Part shown: piece after piece, positions 39,601 through 47,472 of the stretch
Layout: the number at the start of each line of letters is the position of its first letter
How positions within the stretch are numbered: the first letter of the stretch is position 1
Source of the DNA: Pleomorphomonas sp. PLEO
GTDB lineage: Bacteria; Pseudomonadota; Alphaproteobacteria; Rhizobiales; Pleomorphomonadaceae
Reading direction: 5' to 3'
DNA length: 64,000 nt
Assembly: GCF_041320595.1 (NCBI RefSeq)
Contig: NZ_CP166625.1
Span: forward strand, 186,001-250,000
Position numbers and translations under genes: made by a program
Notes under the pieces: generated by a model
What the model was told of the DNA's origin: nothing
The model's database searches: none
Seen by the model: only the letters and a program-made list of their open reading frames with translations

Positions 39601-40568
39601 GTGCGACCAAGGCCCGCTTCACTGACGGCCGGATCGTCACCGCCGACCTCGGCGCGGCGCTCTCAGTCTCCGGCTCGATGATCAACGGGCTCACGGTGTC
39701 CGGCAAGGTGGACGTCGCCCGCGCCGAGATTACCGTGCCCGAGGGCGGCGGCGGCGCGCCGGTTCTGATCGACGTCAAGCACAAGAACACGCCTGATGAC
39801 GTGAACGCGACGCTGAAGCGGATCAACAAGGCGGCCGGCGGTGGCCGGACGAAATCGGGCAGCGGCGGACCATCGGTTGGCCTCGATGTCGTCGTCAACG
39901 CGCCGCGCCAGCTGTTCGTGCGCGGTCGCGGCATCGACGCCGAACTCGGAGGCCACCTCACGGTGCGCGGCACACTTGCCGACGTGCAACCGGTGGGGAG
40001 TTTCACCCTGATCCGTGGCCGCGTTTCGGTCATCGGGCAGCGTATCACCCTCAACGAAGGCACCGTGACGCTTCAGGGCGATCTCAATCCCTATCTGTCC
40101 CTGTCGGCGACCAGCACATCGGATTCGGTGACTGTCACGGCCGCTGTCGAGGGCTACGCCGACAATCCCAGCATCGTGCTCTCTTCGACGCCGGATCTAC
40201 CGCAGGATGAGATCCTCGCCCGTTTCCTGTTCAAGCGTTCGGTCTCCGACCTGTCGGCCATACAGATTGCCCAATTGGCCGAGGCGGTCACCCAGTTGGC
40301 CGGCGGCGGCAGTGGCAACGGCATTCTCGACCGCCTGCGCGCCGGGACCGGTCTCGACGATCTCGACGTGAACACCGATGCCAAAGGCAATTCAGCGGTA
40401 ACTGCCGGTCGCTATATCAGCAAGAAGGTCTATCTCGGTGTTACCGCCGGCGAGGGCGGGCGAACCGGCGTATCGGTCAACCTCGATATCACCAACGACG
40501 TCAAGGCCAGGGCCGAGGCGACGCAAGAGCAATCAAAAGTCGGCGTCTACTTCGAAAAGGAATACTGA
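36642..40568 (+). CDS. tamB: Translocation and assembly module inner-membrane protein TamB
   Basis: TamB is a very long periplasm-spanning AsmA-like protein of 1308 residues, anchored by an N-terminal helix (AAFLVLSVLVAAPLALTLAG). The N-terminal block KIEIGAINGALSSDVRLASI and the bulk of repeated short beta-strands are typical of the family. The C-terminal DUF490 domain (about the last 380 residues) contains PVGSFTLIRGRVSVIGQRI and ends VGVYFEKEY. AGGAGG precedes the ATG. The tamA-tamB order is the common alphaproteobacterial arrangement. Strong Gly/Ala/Thr bias reflects the beta-taco fold and not foreign origin. Confidence 0.95.
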   Translation: MKIRAAFLVLSVLVAAPLALTLAGAQEDDSAEKGAFVRFVEDKISTPDRKIEIGAINGALSSDVRLASISVSDREGAWLRIEGVHLVWSRLALLRGNLDIESLDADKIEILRKPLPAETVDPAAGEGFSMPDLPVSVKVGRLSAPNVVLDASVLGEEARLAVTASANLADGSLDTDLAIRRTDSKPGEVTLKVAYAAQGKALDLDLKAEEPAGGVMAGLLNLPGRPSVGLTLKGTGPLDEFAADFALTTDGINRLTGRTTIARDGNGYRFGSALAGDLGALAQPDYALYLAGQSALEISGRFDDAGPISIDKLALTGPVLTLQGSAAFAADHFPTAIDIDGRIAGKDGALPLGGASATTRLGEGRLRFSFGHGGAWSLDLAAEGLSTPSVSAGALEISGHGAATDLADTAKRRVDFTLSGGSRGLSFTDAAVGTAVGGELSFSGNGRWATDTPLAIDLLKLATPTAEASFAGKVEEGRIEGRQTLSAASLAPFSALAGRPLQGSVELSGNGTLVPTTGAFDLTLDGNAVALSTDIARLDGLLSGETKLTGRVARDTSGLKLEAFRIANPALTLTADGDRALDRTDLTATLTLPDVGRVEPQAKGAAGVTLSLRGGRGPLDLKARLSSDRLTLSGNTLEALGVDLSGKLDGAAFDGNLQGTGRVKGKPLTLSAGLSSAADGTRRLDGLALSVADSRVTGDVVLGSQGLMTGRLVVDSPDLSALAPLLLVDLGGRLNADVSLAPDGSRQSAKAKITATDLTVAGNHIASADVDAAIADLLGAPKIDGRFTAKGLATPAASVTSLDGTAKSDGTATAFTVKADGIAAPQLTAAGLTGFGATASGRFEGNKINLTSAKMTGPTGFSAEAKGVIPLSGGGLAVDANADLPLALAQSFVATRGTRVTGTAKATLKATGSLASPAFSGRVTVSGASVTDPLTTMRLDAIDLALQLTGDSVRIEKASATVKGGGRLSANGSVGLSSGLPVDIRISATKARFTDGRIVTADLGAALSVSGSMINGLTVSGKVDVARAEITVPEGGGGAPVLIDVKHKNTPDDVNATLKRINKAAGGGRTKSGSGGPSVGLDVVVNAPRQLFVRGRGIDAELGGHLTVRGTLADVQPVGSFTLIRGRVSVIGQRITLNEGTVTLQGDLNPYLSLSATSTSDSVTVTAAVEGYADNPSIVLSSTPDLPQDEILARFLFKRSVSDLSAIQIAQLAEAVTQLAGGGSGNGILDRLRAGTGLDDLDVNTDAKGNSAVTAGRYISKKVYLGVTAGEGGRTGVSVNLDITNDVKARAEATQEQSKVGVYFEKEY

Positions 40569-40761
40569 TCTCTAGCGGCATCGGTGGGGTGAGCCGGAGC
40601 TTTGCCGGCGACCCATCTCATTTGTTGCAAAGATCAATTGTATCTCTGTAATCTGTTGGACGGATGGTCGGCGGCCGCGCATTTTTCGCCCCGTTCTTTT
40701 TTGTCGCCGGCCCGGTTGTCGCAACTGGCTCGCGGGCGACGCCCGATAGCGAAGGCAAAGC

Positions 40762-41691
40762 ATGCAAACCTACCAGATTCCCAAGAGCGACCTGTCGGTC
40801 TCTTCCGTCATCCTCGGCTTGATGCGCATCCCCAAGATGAGCGACACCGAAATACGGACGCTGGTCAACACGGCCATCGAGGCCGGCATCAACATGATGG
40901 ACCACGCCGACATCTATGGCGGCGAGCTGCACCTTTGCGAGAAGCGTTTCGGCGAGGCGATGAACCTCACGCCAGCTCAGCGCGAGAAGATCGTCATCCA
41001 GAGCAAGGCCGGTATCCGCAAGGGTTTCTTCGACTTTTCCGAGGCGCATCTCCTCGATGCGGTCGACGGCTCGCTGAAGGCGCTCAAGACCGACTATCTC
41101 GACGTGTTGCTGCTGCACCGCCCCGACGCGTTGGTCGAGCCGGAGGAAGTCGCCGCCGCTTTCGACAAATTGCAGTCGTCCGGCAAGGTACGGAACTTCG
41201 GTGTCTCCAACCAGACCCCCGGTCAGATCGAGCTCTTGAAGACGGCAGTGAAGCAGCCGCTCCTCGTCAATCAGGTGCAGCTGTCGATTACCCACGCGCC
41301 GCTGATCGCCCAGGGCGTTGCCATCAACATGGCCGGTCTCGAGCAGTCGGTCGATCGCAATCTCGGCCTCCTCGACTATTCGCGCAAGGAAGGGATGACG
41401 CTGCAGGCCTGGTCGCCGTTCCAGCGGGGCTTCTTCGACGGCCCGTTCATCGGCGACCGTGAAAACTGCGCCGCTCTCAACGATGCGCTCGACGAGATCG
41501 CCGCCGCCCATGGCGTGACGCCGACCGGCATCGCCGTCGCCTGGATCACCCGCCATCCGGCGAAAATGCAGGTGGTGCTCGGTACGACACGCCCCGACCG
41601 CGTTAGGGAATGTGTGGCCGGCGCCGGCGTGACCTTGTCGCGCGAGGAGTGGTACCGGTTGTTCACGGCCGCCGGCTACATCGTTCCCTGA
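40762..41691 (+). CDS. Aldo/keto reductase, YdhF-like
   Basis: This is an NAD(P)H-dependent aldo/keto reductase of 309 residues with a TIM barrel. The catalytic tetrad can be placed at Asp/Tyr in MMDHADIYGG, Lys in IQSKAGI and His in LLLHRPD. The cofactor-binding end is LGTTRPDRV. The length and the MRIPKMSDTEI opening fit the YdhF-like group. The physiological substrate is unknown. A second, distantly related aldo/keto reductase follows 69 bp later with a hairpin between them, so the pair may be cotranscribed. Confidence 0.9.
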   Translation: MQTYQIPKSDLSVSSVILGLMRIPKMSDTEIRTLVNTAIEAGINMMDHADIYGGELHLCEKRFGEAMNLTPAQREKIVIQSKAGIRKGFFDFSEAHLLDAVDGSLKALKTDYLDVLLLHRPDALVEPEEVAAAFDKLQSSGKVRNFGVSNQTPGQIELLKTAVKQPLLVNQVQLSITHAPLIAQGVAINMAGLEQSVDRNLGLLDYSRKEGMTLQAWSPFQRGFFDGPFIGDRENCAALNDALDEIAAAHGVTPTGIAVAWITRHPAKMQVVLGTTRPDRVRECVAGAGVTLSREEWYRLFTAAGYIVP

Positions 41692-41702
41692 TTGCCTTTG
41701 AT

Positions 41703-41732
41703 GGACGGCGGGAAGGTCTCTTTCCGCCGTCC
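41703..41732 (+). other. Hairpin between the two aldo/keto reductase genes
   Basis: A 12-bp stem (41703-41714 with 41721-41732, one G-U pair, 6-nt loop) lies 12 bp after the first stop. There is no T-run, so it may be a partial terminator or an mRNA stabiliser. Confidence 0.55.
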
Positions 41733-41760
41733 ACCTTTCACCAGCGAAGAGGACAAGAAG

Positions 41761-42612
41761 ATGAGCACGATCGATGCCGGACTGTCCGGCCAATTCAAAA
41801 TCGGTGACCTCAGAGTCAATCGCCTCGGCTTCGGTGCCATGCGCATCACTGGGAAGGGCATCTGGGGGCCACCCGCCAATCGCACGGCGGCGCTCGCAAC
41901 GCTCAGGCGGCTGCCGGAGATTGGCGTCAACTTCATCGACACCGCCGACAGCTACGGCCCCGACGTTTCCGAGGAGCTGATCCGCGAGGCCCTCTCTCCC
42001 TACAAGGGCTTGCTGGTCGCCACCAAAGGCGGCCTCACCCGTGGCGGCCCCGACCAATGGACGCCGAACGGCCGGCCGGACTATCTGATTGGCCAAGCCA
42101 AGAAGAGCCTTGCCAAACTCGGCGTCGAGCGGATCGATCTCTGGCAGTTGCACCGCATCGATCCGAAGGTGCCGCGCGATGAGCAGTTCGGCGCGGTACG
42201 CCGCCTCCTCGACGAGGGCATCATCGGCCATGCCGGCTTGTCCGAGGTGTCGGTCGCCGAGATCGAGACGGCGCGGAAGGTATTCCCTGTCGCGACCGTG
42301 CAGAACCGCTACAACCTCACCGATCGCGCTAGTCAGGATGTCCTCGCCTATTGCGAGGCCAACGGCATCGGCTTCATTCCCTGGTTCCCGCTGGCGGCCG
42401 GCAAGCTGGCCGGGCCGGGTGGCCTCGTCGATCGCATCGCCAAGGCGCACGGCGCCACGGCCGGGCAGGTGGCGCTTGCCTGGCTGCTCCAACGCAGCCC
42501 GGTGATGCTGCCGATCCCCGGTACGTCAAGCATCGCCCATCTCGAGGAGAACGTGGCCGCGGCCGGCCTCACGCTCACCGCCGCGGAGATCGCCGAACTC
42601 GACGCCGCGTAA
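41761..42612 (+). CDS. Aldo/keto reductase
   Basis: This second aldo/keto reductase has 283 residues from ATG 41761 (GAGG about 8 nt upstream); a longer in-frame start at 41692 would run through the hairpin and is rejected. The tetrad residues are Asp and Tyr in [11 protein letters not shown], Lys in VATKGGL and His in QLHRID, and the cofactor segment is PIPGTSS. The sequence resembles small AKRs that reduce pyridoxal or sugar aldehydes, but the substrate cannot be assigned. It is clearly not a recent duplicate of the upstream reductase. Confidence 0.9.
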   Translation: MSTIDAGLSGQFKIGDLRVNRLGFGAMRITGKGIWGPPANRTAALATLRRLPEIGVNFIDTADSYGPDVSEELIREALSPYKGLLVATKGGLTRGGPDQWTPNGRPDYLIGQAKKSLAKLGVERIDLWQLHRIDPKVPRDEQFGAVRRLLDEGIIGHAGLSEVSVAEIETARKVFPVATVQNRYNLTDRASQDVLAYCEANGIGFIPWFPLAAGKLAGPGGLVDRIAKAHGATAGQVALAWLLQRSPVMLPIPGTSSIAHLEENVAAAGLTLTAAEIAELDAA

Positions 42613-42724
42613 AAAGCGCATTGATATACGTGACCGATGCGGCGGCGACACAAATCGCCGCCGTCATCAGGTGAGCGGCCACCAACCCTTCCTCTTCGGG
42701 GTCGGATGGGGCATTCTCCCCGCC

Positions 42725-44434
42725 ATGCTCAAAACTTTCTTTTCCTACTATCGCCCCTACCGCGCGCTATTCCTGCTCGACTTCGGCTGCGCCGTCATTG
42801 CCGGCCTGCTGGAACTCGGCTTCCCGCTTGCGGTCAAGGTCTACATCGATAGGCTGCTGCCGTCCTCCAACTGGACACTGATCGTCGTCGCGGCCGTGGC
42901 TCTGCTGGCCATTTATCTTCTTAGCGCCGGCCTCAACGCCATCGTCGTCTATTTCGGCCACATGCTCGGCATCAACATCGAGACCGAGCTAAGGCGGCGC
43001 AGTTTCGACCATCTGCAAAAACTCTCGTTCCGCTATTTCGACAATCAGAAATCGGGCCACCTGGTTGCCCGGCTGACCAAGGATCTCGAGGAAATCGGCG
43101 AGATTGCCCATCACGGGCCGGAAGACATATTCATCGCCGTGATGACCTTTTTCGGCGCTTTCCTGCTGATGCTGTCGGTCAATGTGGAGCTGGCACTGAT
43201 CACCGCCGCTATCGTGCCGGCCGTCGCCTTCATCACTGCCCGCTACGGTGGCCGCATGACCGAGAACTGGCATCAGCTCTATGGGCGCGTCGCCGGCTTC
43301 AATGTGCGTATTGAGGAGAACGTGGGCGGCATGCGCGTCGTGCAAGCGTTTGCCAACGAAGACTACGAGCGACGGCTGTTCGCCGTCGACAATTCCGCCT
43401 ACCGCACCACCAAGCTCGCCGCTTACAGGCTGATGGCCGCCACCAACGCGCTATCCTTCCTGTCGATGCGGCTCGTGCAACTGGTGGTGCTGATCGCCGG
43501 CAGCCGGCTGGTGCTGATGGGCGAGCTGACGGCCGGCGGCTTCGTCGGTTTCCTGTTGCTGGTCGGCGTGTTCTTCCGTCCGGTCGAAAAGATCAACGCG
43601 GTCATCGAGACCTATCCGAAGGGCATCGCGGGCTTCCGCCGTTATCTCGGTTTCCTTTCCACCGAGCCGGATATCGCCGACCGGCCGGGCGCCGTTGCCG
43701 CGCCGCCCTTCCGGGGCCATGTGCGCTTTTCGGGCGTCGGCTTCAGCTATGGTGGTGACCGATCGCTGTTTTCGGGCATCAACCTCGATATCGCGGCTGG
43801 CGAAACGATTGCCTTCGTCGGCCCATCCGGCGTCGGCAAGACGACCCTCTGCTCGCTGCTGCCGCGCTTCTATGAGGTGACGGAAGGCGCCATCTCCATC
43901 GATGGCATGGATATTCGCGACATGACCGTCGCCTCACTGAGGCGGCAGATCGGCATCGTCCAGCAGGACGTGTTCCTGTTCGGCGGCACCATCAGAGAGA
44001 ACATCGCCTATGGCAAGCTCGACGCTTCGGAGGCGGACATCGCCGCCGCCGCCGCGCGGGCTCAGCTGGGCGACTTCCTGTCGGAACTGCCAGACGGGCT
44101 CGACACCATCGTCGGTGAGCGCGGCGTCAAGCTTTCCGGCGGACAGAAGCAGCGCATCGCCATCGCCCGCATGTTCCTCAAGGATCCGCCGATCCTGATC
44201 CTCGACGAGGCGACCTCGGCGCTGGATACGGCAACCGAACGCGAAATCCAGACCTCGCTCGCCGAGCTCGCCAAGGGAAGAACGTCGCTGGTCATTGCCC
44301 ACCGGCTCAGCACCATCCGCAACGCCGACCGCATTGTCGTGGTCGACACCGATGGCATCGCCGAACAAGGCAGCCACGACGACCTTCTCAAACGGGGCGG
44401 CGGCTACGCTCGGCTTTACGCGGCCGGCGGCTGA
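42725..44434 (+). CDS. ABC exporter with fused membrane and ATPase domains (MsbA/MdlB-like)
   Basis: This half-transporter of about 569 residues forms a homodimeric exporter. Six membrane helices occupy roughly residues 15-300 (ALFLLDFGCAVIAGLLELGF is the first). The ATPase follows with Walker A GPSGVGKTT, signature LSGGQKQRIAIA and Walker B ILILDEATSALD. ATG 42725 (MLKTFFSYYRPYRALF) is the family-like start; GTG 42671 would add 18 residues without support. The substrate is unknown; lipid, peptide or drug export are all possible. Its 3' end overlaps the convergent dmeF gene by 19 bp. Confidence 0.9.
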   Translation: MLKTFFSYYRPYRALFLLDFGCAVIAGLLELGFPLAVKVYIDRLLPSSNWTLIVVAAVALLAIYLLSAGLNAIVVYFGHMLGINIETELRRRSFDHLQKLSFRYFDNQKSGHLVARLTKDLEEIGEIAHHGPEDIFIAVMTFFGAFLLMLSVNVELALITAAIVPAVAFITARYGGRMTENWHQLYGRVAGFNVRIEENVGGMRVVQAFANEDYERRLFAVDNSAYRTTKLAAYRLMAATNALSFLSMRLVQLVVLIAGSRLVLMGELTAGGFVGFLLLVGVFFRPVEKINAVIETYPKGIAGFRRYLGFLSTEPDIADRPGAVAAPPFRGHVRFSGVGFSYGGDRSLFSGINLDIAAGETIAFVGPSGVGKTTLCSLLPRFYEVTEGAISIDGMDIRDMTVASLRRQIGIVQQDVFLFGGTIRENIAYGKLDASEADIAAAAARAQLGDFLSELPDGLDTIVGERGVKLSGGQKQRIAIARMFLKDPPILILDEATSALDTATEREIQTSLAELAKGRTSLVIAHRLSTIRNADRIVVVDTDGIAEQGSHDDLLKRGGGYARLYAAGG

Positions 44435-45357
44435 GCAGCCCTCGCCTCCACCGTCAGGTGGACGATCTCATGCACGGACCGAAGGCGGCGGCGGACATCA
44501 TCGGCGTCGTCGCCAACGACCGAGACGATGGCGGCATGACCGGCCGGACCGATACGCCACAGATGAAGGTCGACGACGCGGGTATCCGCATCCTCTTCGA
44601 CCAGTTCACGGATCTCGGCCTCTACATGGGGGTCGGTCATGTCGAGCAGTACCGCCGACGCGGCGCGCATCAGCGACCATGACCAGACGGCAATGACGGC
44701 GGCGCCGACGAGTCCCATCGCGGGGTCGAGCCAGGTCCAGCCGAGGAAGCGACCACCAAGCAGCGCGGCAATCGCCAAAACCGAGGTCAGCGCATCGGCC
44801 AGCACATGGACGTAGGCGGAGCGCAGATTGTTGTCATGGCGATGGTCGGCCGCTTCGTGGTGGTGGTCGCCGTGATCGTGATGATGATGGTCGTGGTGGT
44901 GATCAGGACCAAGAAGCGCCGCGCTCACGAGGTTGACCACGAGGCCGAGCACGGCGATCGCCGTTGCCTGATCAAAGGCCACCGGCTGCGGGTTGAAGAA
45001 CCGCAGAAGGGACTCAACTGCGATGCCCAGCGCAACCAGGCCAAGCACCAGCGCCGACGCAAAGCCGGCGAGGTCGCCTATCTTGCCAGTTCCGAAAGTG
45101 AACCGTCGCTCGCCGGCATAGCGCCGAGCCAGAAGATAGGCGCTTGCTGCCACCGTCAGCGCGCCGGCATGGGTGGCCATGTGGAAGCCGTCCGCGAGCA
45201 AGGCCATCGAGTTGAACAGCAAGCCGGCCACGATCTCGCCGACCATCATGCCCAGCGTCAGGACGACGACCCACAATACGCGACGCGTATTGCGATCATG
45301 GTCGTGCCCGAGGAAAACATGGTCATGGACCAGGTCGTCGGCGCCTGACTGCTGCAT
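44416..45357 (-). CDS. dmeF: Cation diffusion facilitator, Co/Ni efflux protein DmeF
   Basis: DmeF is an inner-membrane metal/proton antiporter that exports cobalt and nickel. The protein is about 313 residues with five to six helices. The CDF metal site is visible in MALLADGFHMATHAG (HxxxD-type) and AYVHVLADALTSVLAI. A very histidine-rich cytoplasmic loop (about 20 His in 35 residues, around 150-185) separates helices IV and V, as in DmeF proteins. ATG at 45357 with GAGGA upstream is preferred; TTG 45363 is also in frame. The gene follows the repressor dmeR with 9 bp between, forming the dmeRF operon. Confidence 0.93.
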   Translation of the reverse strand: MQQSGADDLVHDHVFLGHDHDRNTRRVLWVVVLTLGMMVGEIVAGLLFNSMALLADGFHMATHAGALTVAASAYLLARRYAGERRFTFGTGKIGDLAGFASALVLGLVALGIAVESLLRFFNPQPVAFDQATAIAVLGLVVNLVSAALLGPDHHHDHHHHDHGDHHHEAADHRHDNNLRSAYVHVLADALTSVLAIAALLGGRFLGWTWLDPAMGLVGAAVIAVWSWSLMRAASAVLLDMTDPHVEAEIRELVEEDADTRVVDLHLWRIGPAGHAAIVSVVGDDADDVRRRLRSVHEIVHLTVEARAAQPPAA

Positions 45358-45366
45358 TGCCAATCC

Positions 45367-45639
45367 TCACTTTCCGTACCGACGAATAGCGGCCATCAAC
45401 TCGTCGGCCGCCGCCGACCGTGCGGCGTCGTCAATGCCAGGACGGGCCACGTGCTCGCGCAGGTGCCCCTCGATCAGTTCGTCCATCAAGCCGAGCACGG
45501 CACCACGGACGCCGGCCACCTGATGCAGGACGACCGCACAGTCCGTCTCGTCCTCAAGGGCTTTCTCGATGGCGGCCATCTGCCCGGCGATGCGCCGGAC
45601 GCGTGCGAGCAAGGGTTTTTTGTTTGTGGTGGTGTGCAT
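45367..45639 (-). CDS. dmeR: Metal-responsive repressor DmeR (RcnR/FrmR family)
   Basis: This 90-residue all-helical repressor belongs to the CsoR/RcnR/FrmR family. The metal-ligand pattern of RcnR is preserved: H2, C34, H59 and H63. It should release its operator on binding nickel or cobalt and so induce the efflux pump encoded next to it. A perfect inverted repeat around a run of six C/G lies directly before the ATG. There is no separate ribosome-binding sequence; the G-run of the operator is 9 nt ahead of the start and may serve as one. Confidence 0.93.
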   Translation of the reverse strand: MHTTTNKKPLLARVRRIAGQMAAIEKALEDETDCAVVLHQVAGVRGAVLGLMDELIEGHLREHVARPGIDDAARSAAADELMAAIRRYGK

Positions 45640-45640
45640 G

Positions 45641-45662
45641 ATAGGATACCCCCCTATCCTAT
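45641..45662. promoter_or_regulatory. DmeR operator
   Basis: A perfect 8-bp inverted repeat, ATAGGATA (45641-45648) and TATCCTAT (45655-45662), flanks six C. The arrangement (AT-rich arms around a G/C tract) is that of RcnR/DmeR operators. It begins 1 bp upstream of the dmeR start codon. Confidence 0.9.
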
Positions 45663-45876
45663 ATGAAAGAGTGTCTGTGGCAAGGACCGTTTAGTCGGCC
45701 ATCGTAATTGGTCCGCCTTCACGGTCCAATGAAAACAGTCCACCAATGCGGTTCAAGGCAAAACCTTGGAAATCTATGACCGCGAACCAGCACAGCCAAG
45801 ATGCGCCGTGTCCAGTGCCTGATTCTCGAGAGGCGGAAGGCCCGACGGTATCCGATGCTGCCGTGTTCGTGATTAA

Positions 45877-45924
45877 GAGAGCGGCGCGTCTCCTATTATA
45901 GGTAGCTGATCCATAGCCGCTCTC
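45877..45924 (+). other. Wide inverted repeat ahead of the DUF3861 gene
   Basis: Nine-base arms GAGAGCGGC (45877-45885) and GCCGCTCTC (45916-45924) enclose 30 nt and end where the ribosome-binding sequence GAGGAG begins. It could be a 5'-UTR structure or an operator. The rest of the gap between the DmeR operator and this repeat shows nothing I recognise. Confidence 0.35.
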
Positions 45925-45937
45925 CGAGGAGACCATA

Positions 45938-46201
45938 TTGGCCAAGCATCGCTTCCGCATCACAGTCGACGCCATTTCCGAGACCCCAGGCCAGCCGCTG
46001 ACCTTCGAGTTCGGTAGCCATGACGACCTGATTGGCCTGGCCAACCGCCTAGGCAAAACCGGCGATGAAGACCTTCTGTTCTTTGTCGGCCTCAAGATGT
46101 TCGGGGAGGCGCTGCTTGCCCGCAAGGACGATCCGCTTCTCAAGGATTTCCGGCCGCATTTCGGCGAGCTGATGAAATCGATCAAGGGACAGAGGACCTA
46201 G
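45938..46201 (+). CDS. DUF3861-family small protein
   Basis: This 87-residue soluble protein resembles the DUF3861 group (opening KHRFRITVDAISE, with a DEDLLFFVGLKMFGEALL segment). The start is TTG at 45938 with GAGGAG about 7 nt upstream; no ATG is available. Its function is unknown. It stands alone between dmeR (divergent) and a bidirectional terminator. A structured 5' region precedes it. Members of this family are short single-domain proteins of similar length, so it looks intact. Confidence 0.8.
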   Translation: MAKHRFRITVDAISETPGQPLTFEFGSHDDLIGLANRLGKTGDEDLLFFVGLKMFGEALLARKDDPLLKDFRPHFGELMKSIKGQRT

Positions 46202-46214
46202 GGCCCAATGAAAA

Positions 46215-46241
46215 AGCCGGCACCCTGCGGGGATGCCGGCT
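46215..46241. terminator. Bidirectional terminator
   Basis: An 8-bp stem (46215-46222 with 46234-46241) has T-runs on both sides: TTTCTTCTT on the plus strand and TTTTT on the minus strand. It separates the convergent DUF3861 gene and the ribose-type transporter operon. Confidence 0.85.
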
Positions 46242-46255
46242 TTCTTCTTGTATGG

Positions 46256-46277
46256 ACCGACCCGGTTCCGGGTCGGT
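46256..46277. repeat. Near-perfect palindrome with 2-nt centre
   Basis: Ten-base arms (46256-46265 and 46268-46277) are separated by only TT. As RNA this would need an open loop inside the arms; as DNA it could be a REP-like or protein-binding site. It lies between the bidirectional terminator and the end of the binding-protein gene. Confidence 0.5.
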
Positions 46278-46321
46278 TGTCGGCGGAGGAGCGGTCTGTC
46301 GCTTTTATATCCGAGGGTCGA

Positions 46322-47383
46322 TCAGCGCTTCGGCTCGGCGATCCAGGGCGCCATCGACACGTCGGCCTTGGAGAACTGCGGCAGCTTGGCCGCGAGGTCG
46401 TCCATGTTCTTGATGCCCTTCTCAAGGAGCATCTTCTGGGTGATCAGCGTCGGCGGCACCACCACCTGCTTACCGGTTTCGACACCAGCGAGCTGCAGGG
46501 CCAGCGTGCGCACGCAGACTTCGCCGACCACTGCGGACGATGTGGCCGCCGAGGCTGCCCAAGCGCTCTTATCTTCGACCATGGCCGAGATATCCGGGGT
46601 CGAGATGTCGGCCGAGTAGATCTTGATTTTCTCGTTGAGGCCGGCCTCGTCGACGGCGGTCTTGGCACCCTTGGCGAATTCGTCATAGGGGGCGAAGATG
46701 ACGGAGATGTCGGGGTTGGCGCGCAGCACCGCCGCCGTCTGATCGGCCACCGAGTTGGCGATGGGGTTGTTCATGGTGCCCCAATGCGCCACTTCCTTGA
46801 TGCCGGGATACTTCTTCTTGAAGGCCTGCCAGGTCTCGTCGCGACGGTCGAGCGGCGCGATGCCCGGCACGTAGACGTAACCGGCCGTAAAGCTTTCGCC
46901 GTTGTCAGCGATCGCCTGTTCAAGGGCGAGGCGAGCAAGCTCGCGATCGTTCTGCTCGATCTGCGGAATCGCCTCGTTCTCGCAGTTGACGTCGAAGGCG
47001 ACGACCTTGAAGCCTTCCTGCACGGCCTGGGCGGCCGGATCCTTCAGCGTCTCGGTCAGGCCGTGCTGCAGGATGATGCCGTCGACGCCGAGGTTCATCG
47101 CCTGCTGCAGCATTTCCGCCTGCAGCGCCGCGTCCTGGCGGGAATCGAGCACGTGCAGGTCAAACCCGAGCGCCTCGGCCTGGCGCGTCACACCGGCCAG
47201 ATAGAACTGGAAGAAGTCGCCGGTGGAGAGATAGCGTACCAGCGCGATCTTGATCTTGCGCTCACCGACGATGCCGGGGGCGCCGGCAATGCCTTCGGCG
47301 AAGGCGGCGCGCAGCGGCAGGGCACTGGCAACCGATGCGGTGGCAAGGCCGGCAAGAAATGTCCGTCTGTCGATCGTTGTCAT
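46322..47383 (-). CDS. Ribose-type ABC transporter substrate-binding protein with Tat-like signal
   Basis: This is a periplasmic binding protein of the Peripla_BP_4 family, 353 residues from ATG 47383 (GAGGAG 9 nt upstream). The N-terminus MTTIDRRTFLAGLATASVAS carries a twin-arginine motif, ending LPLRAAFA, whereas most sugar-binding proteins use Sec. The body has IKIALVRYLSTGDFFQFY, GVDGIILQHGL and VIFAPYDEFAKGAKTAVDEA. It is the last gene of a minus-strand importer operon that is divergent from mtnK-mtnA, so 5-methylthioribose, 5-deoxyribose or a related nucleoside is a reasonable ligand. That is inference from context. Confidence 0.9.
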   Translation of the reverse strand: MTTIDRRTFLAGLATASVASALPLRAAFAEGIAGAPGIVGERKIKIALVRYLSTGDFFQFYLAGVTRQAEALGFDLHVLDSRQDAALQAEMLQQAMNLGVDGIILQHGLTETLKDPAAQAVQEGFKVVAFDVNCENEAIPQIEQNDRELARLALEQAIADNGESFTAGYVYVPGIAPLDRRDETWQAFKKKYPGIKEVAHWGTMNNPIANSVADQTAAVLRANPDISVIFAPYDEFAKGAKTAVDEAGLNEKIKIYSADISTPDISAMVEDKSAWAASAATSSAVVGEVCVRTLALQLAGVETGKQVVVPPTLITQKMLLEKGIKNMDDLAAKLPQFSKADVSMAPWIAEPKR

Positions 47384-47472
47384 TTTCTCACTCCTCAAAT
47401 GACGTTTCCGTTGATCTTTCCCGGGCGCGCCTCCTCCGCGCGCCGCGTTTTCCAAGTGGGGCCGGAGCCGGC

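Noticed and set aside
38930-40063. Minus-strand open frame opposite tamB
   Set aside because: Low-complexity Pro/Ser/Arg composition typical of antisense frames in GC-rich coding DNA.
44850-44960. Simple repeat-like GTGGTG/ATGATG stretch
   Set aside because: It encodes the histidine-rich loop of DmeF on the minus strand, so it is explained by coding and is not a DNA repeat.
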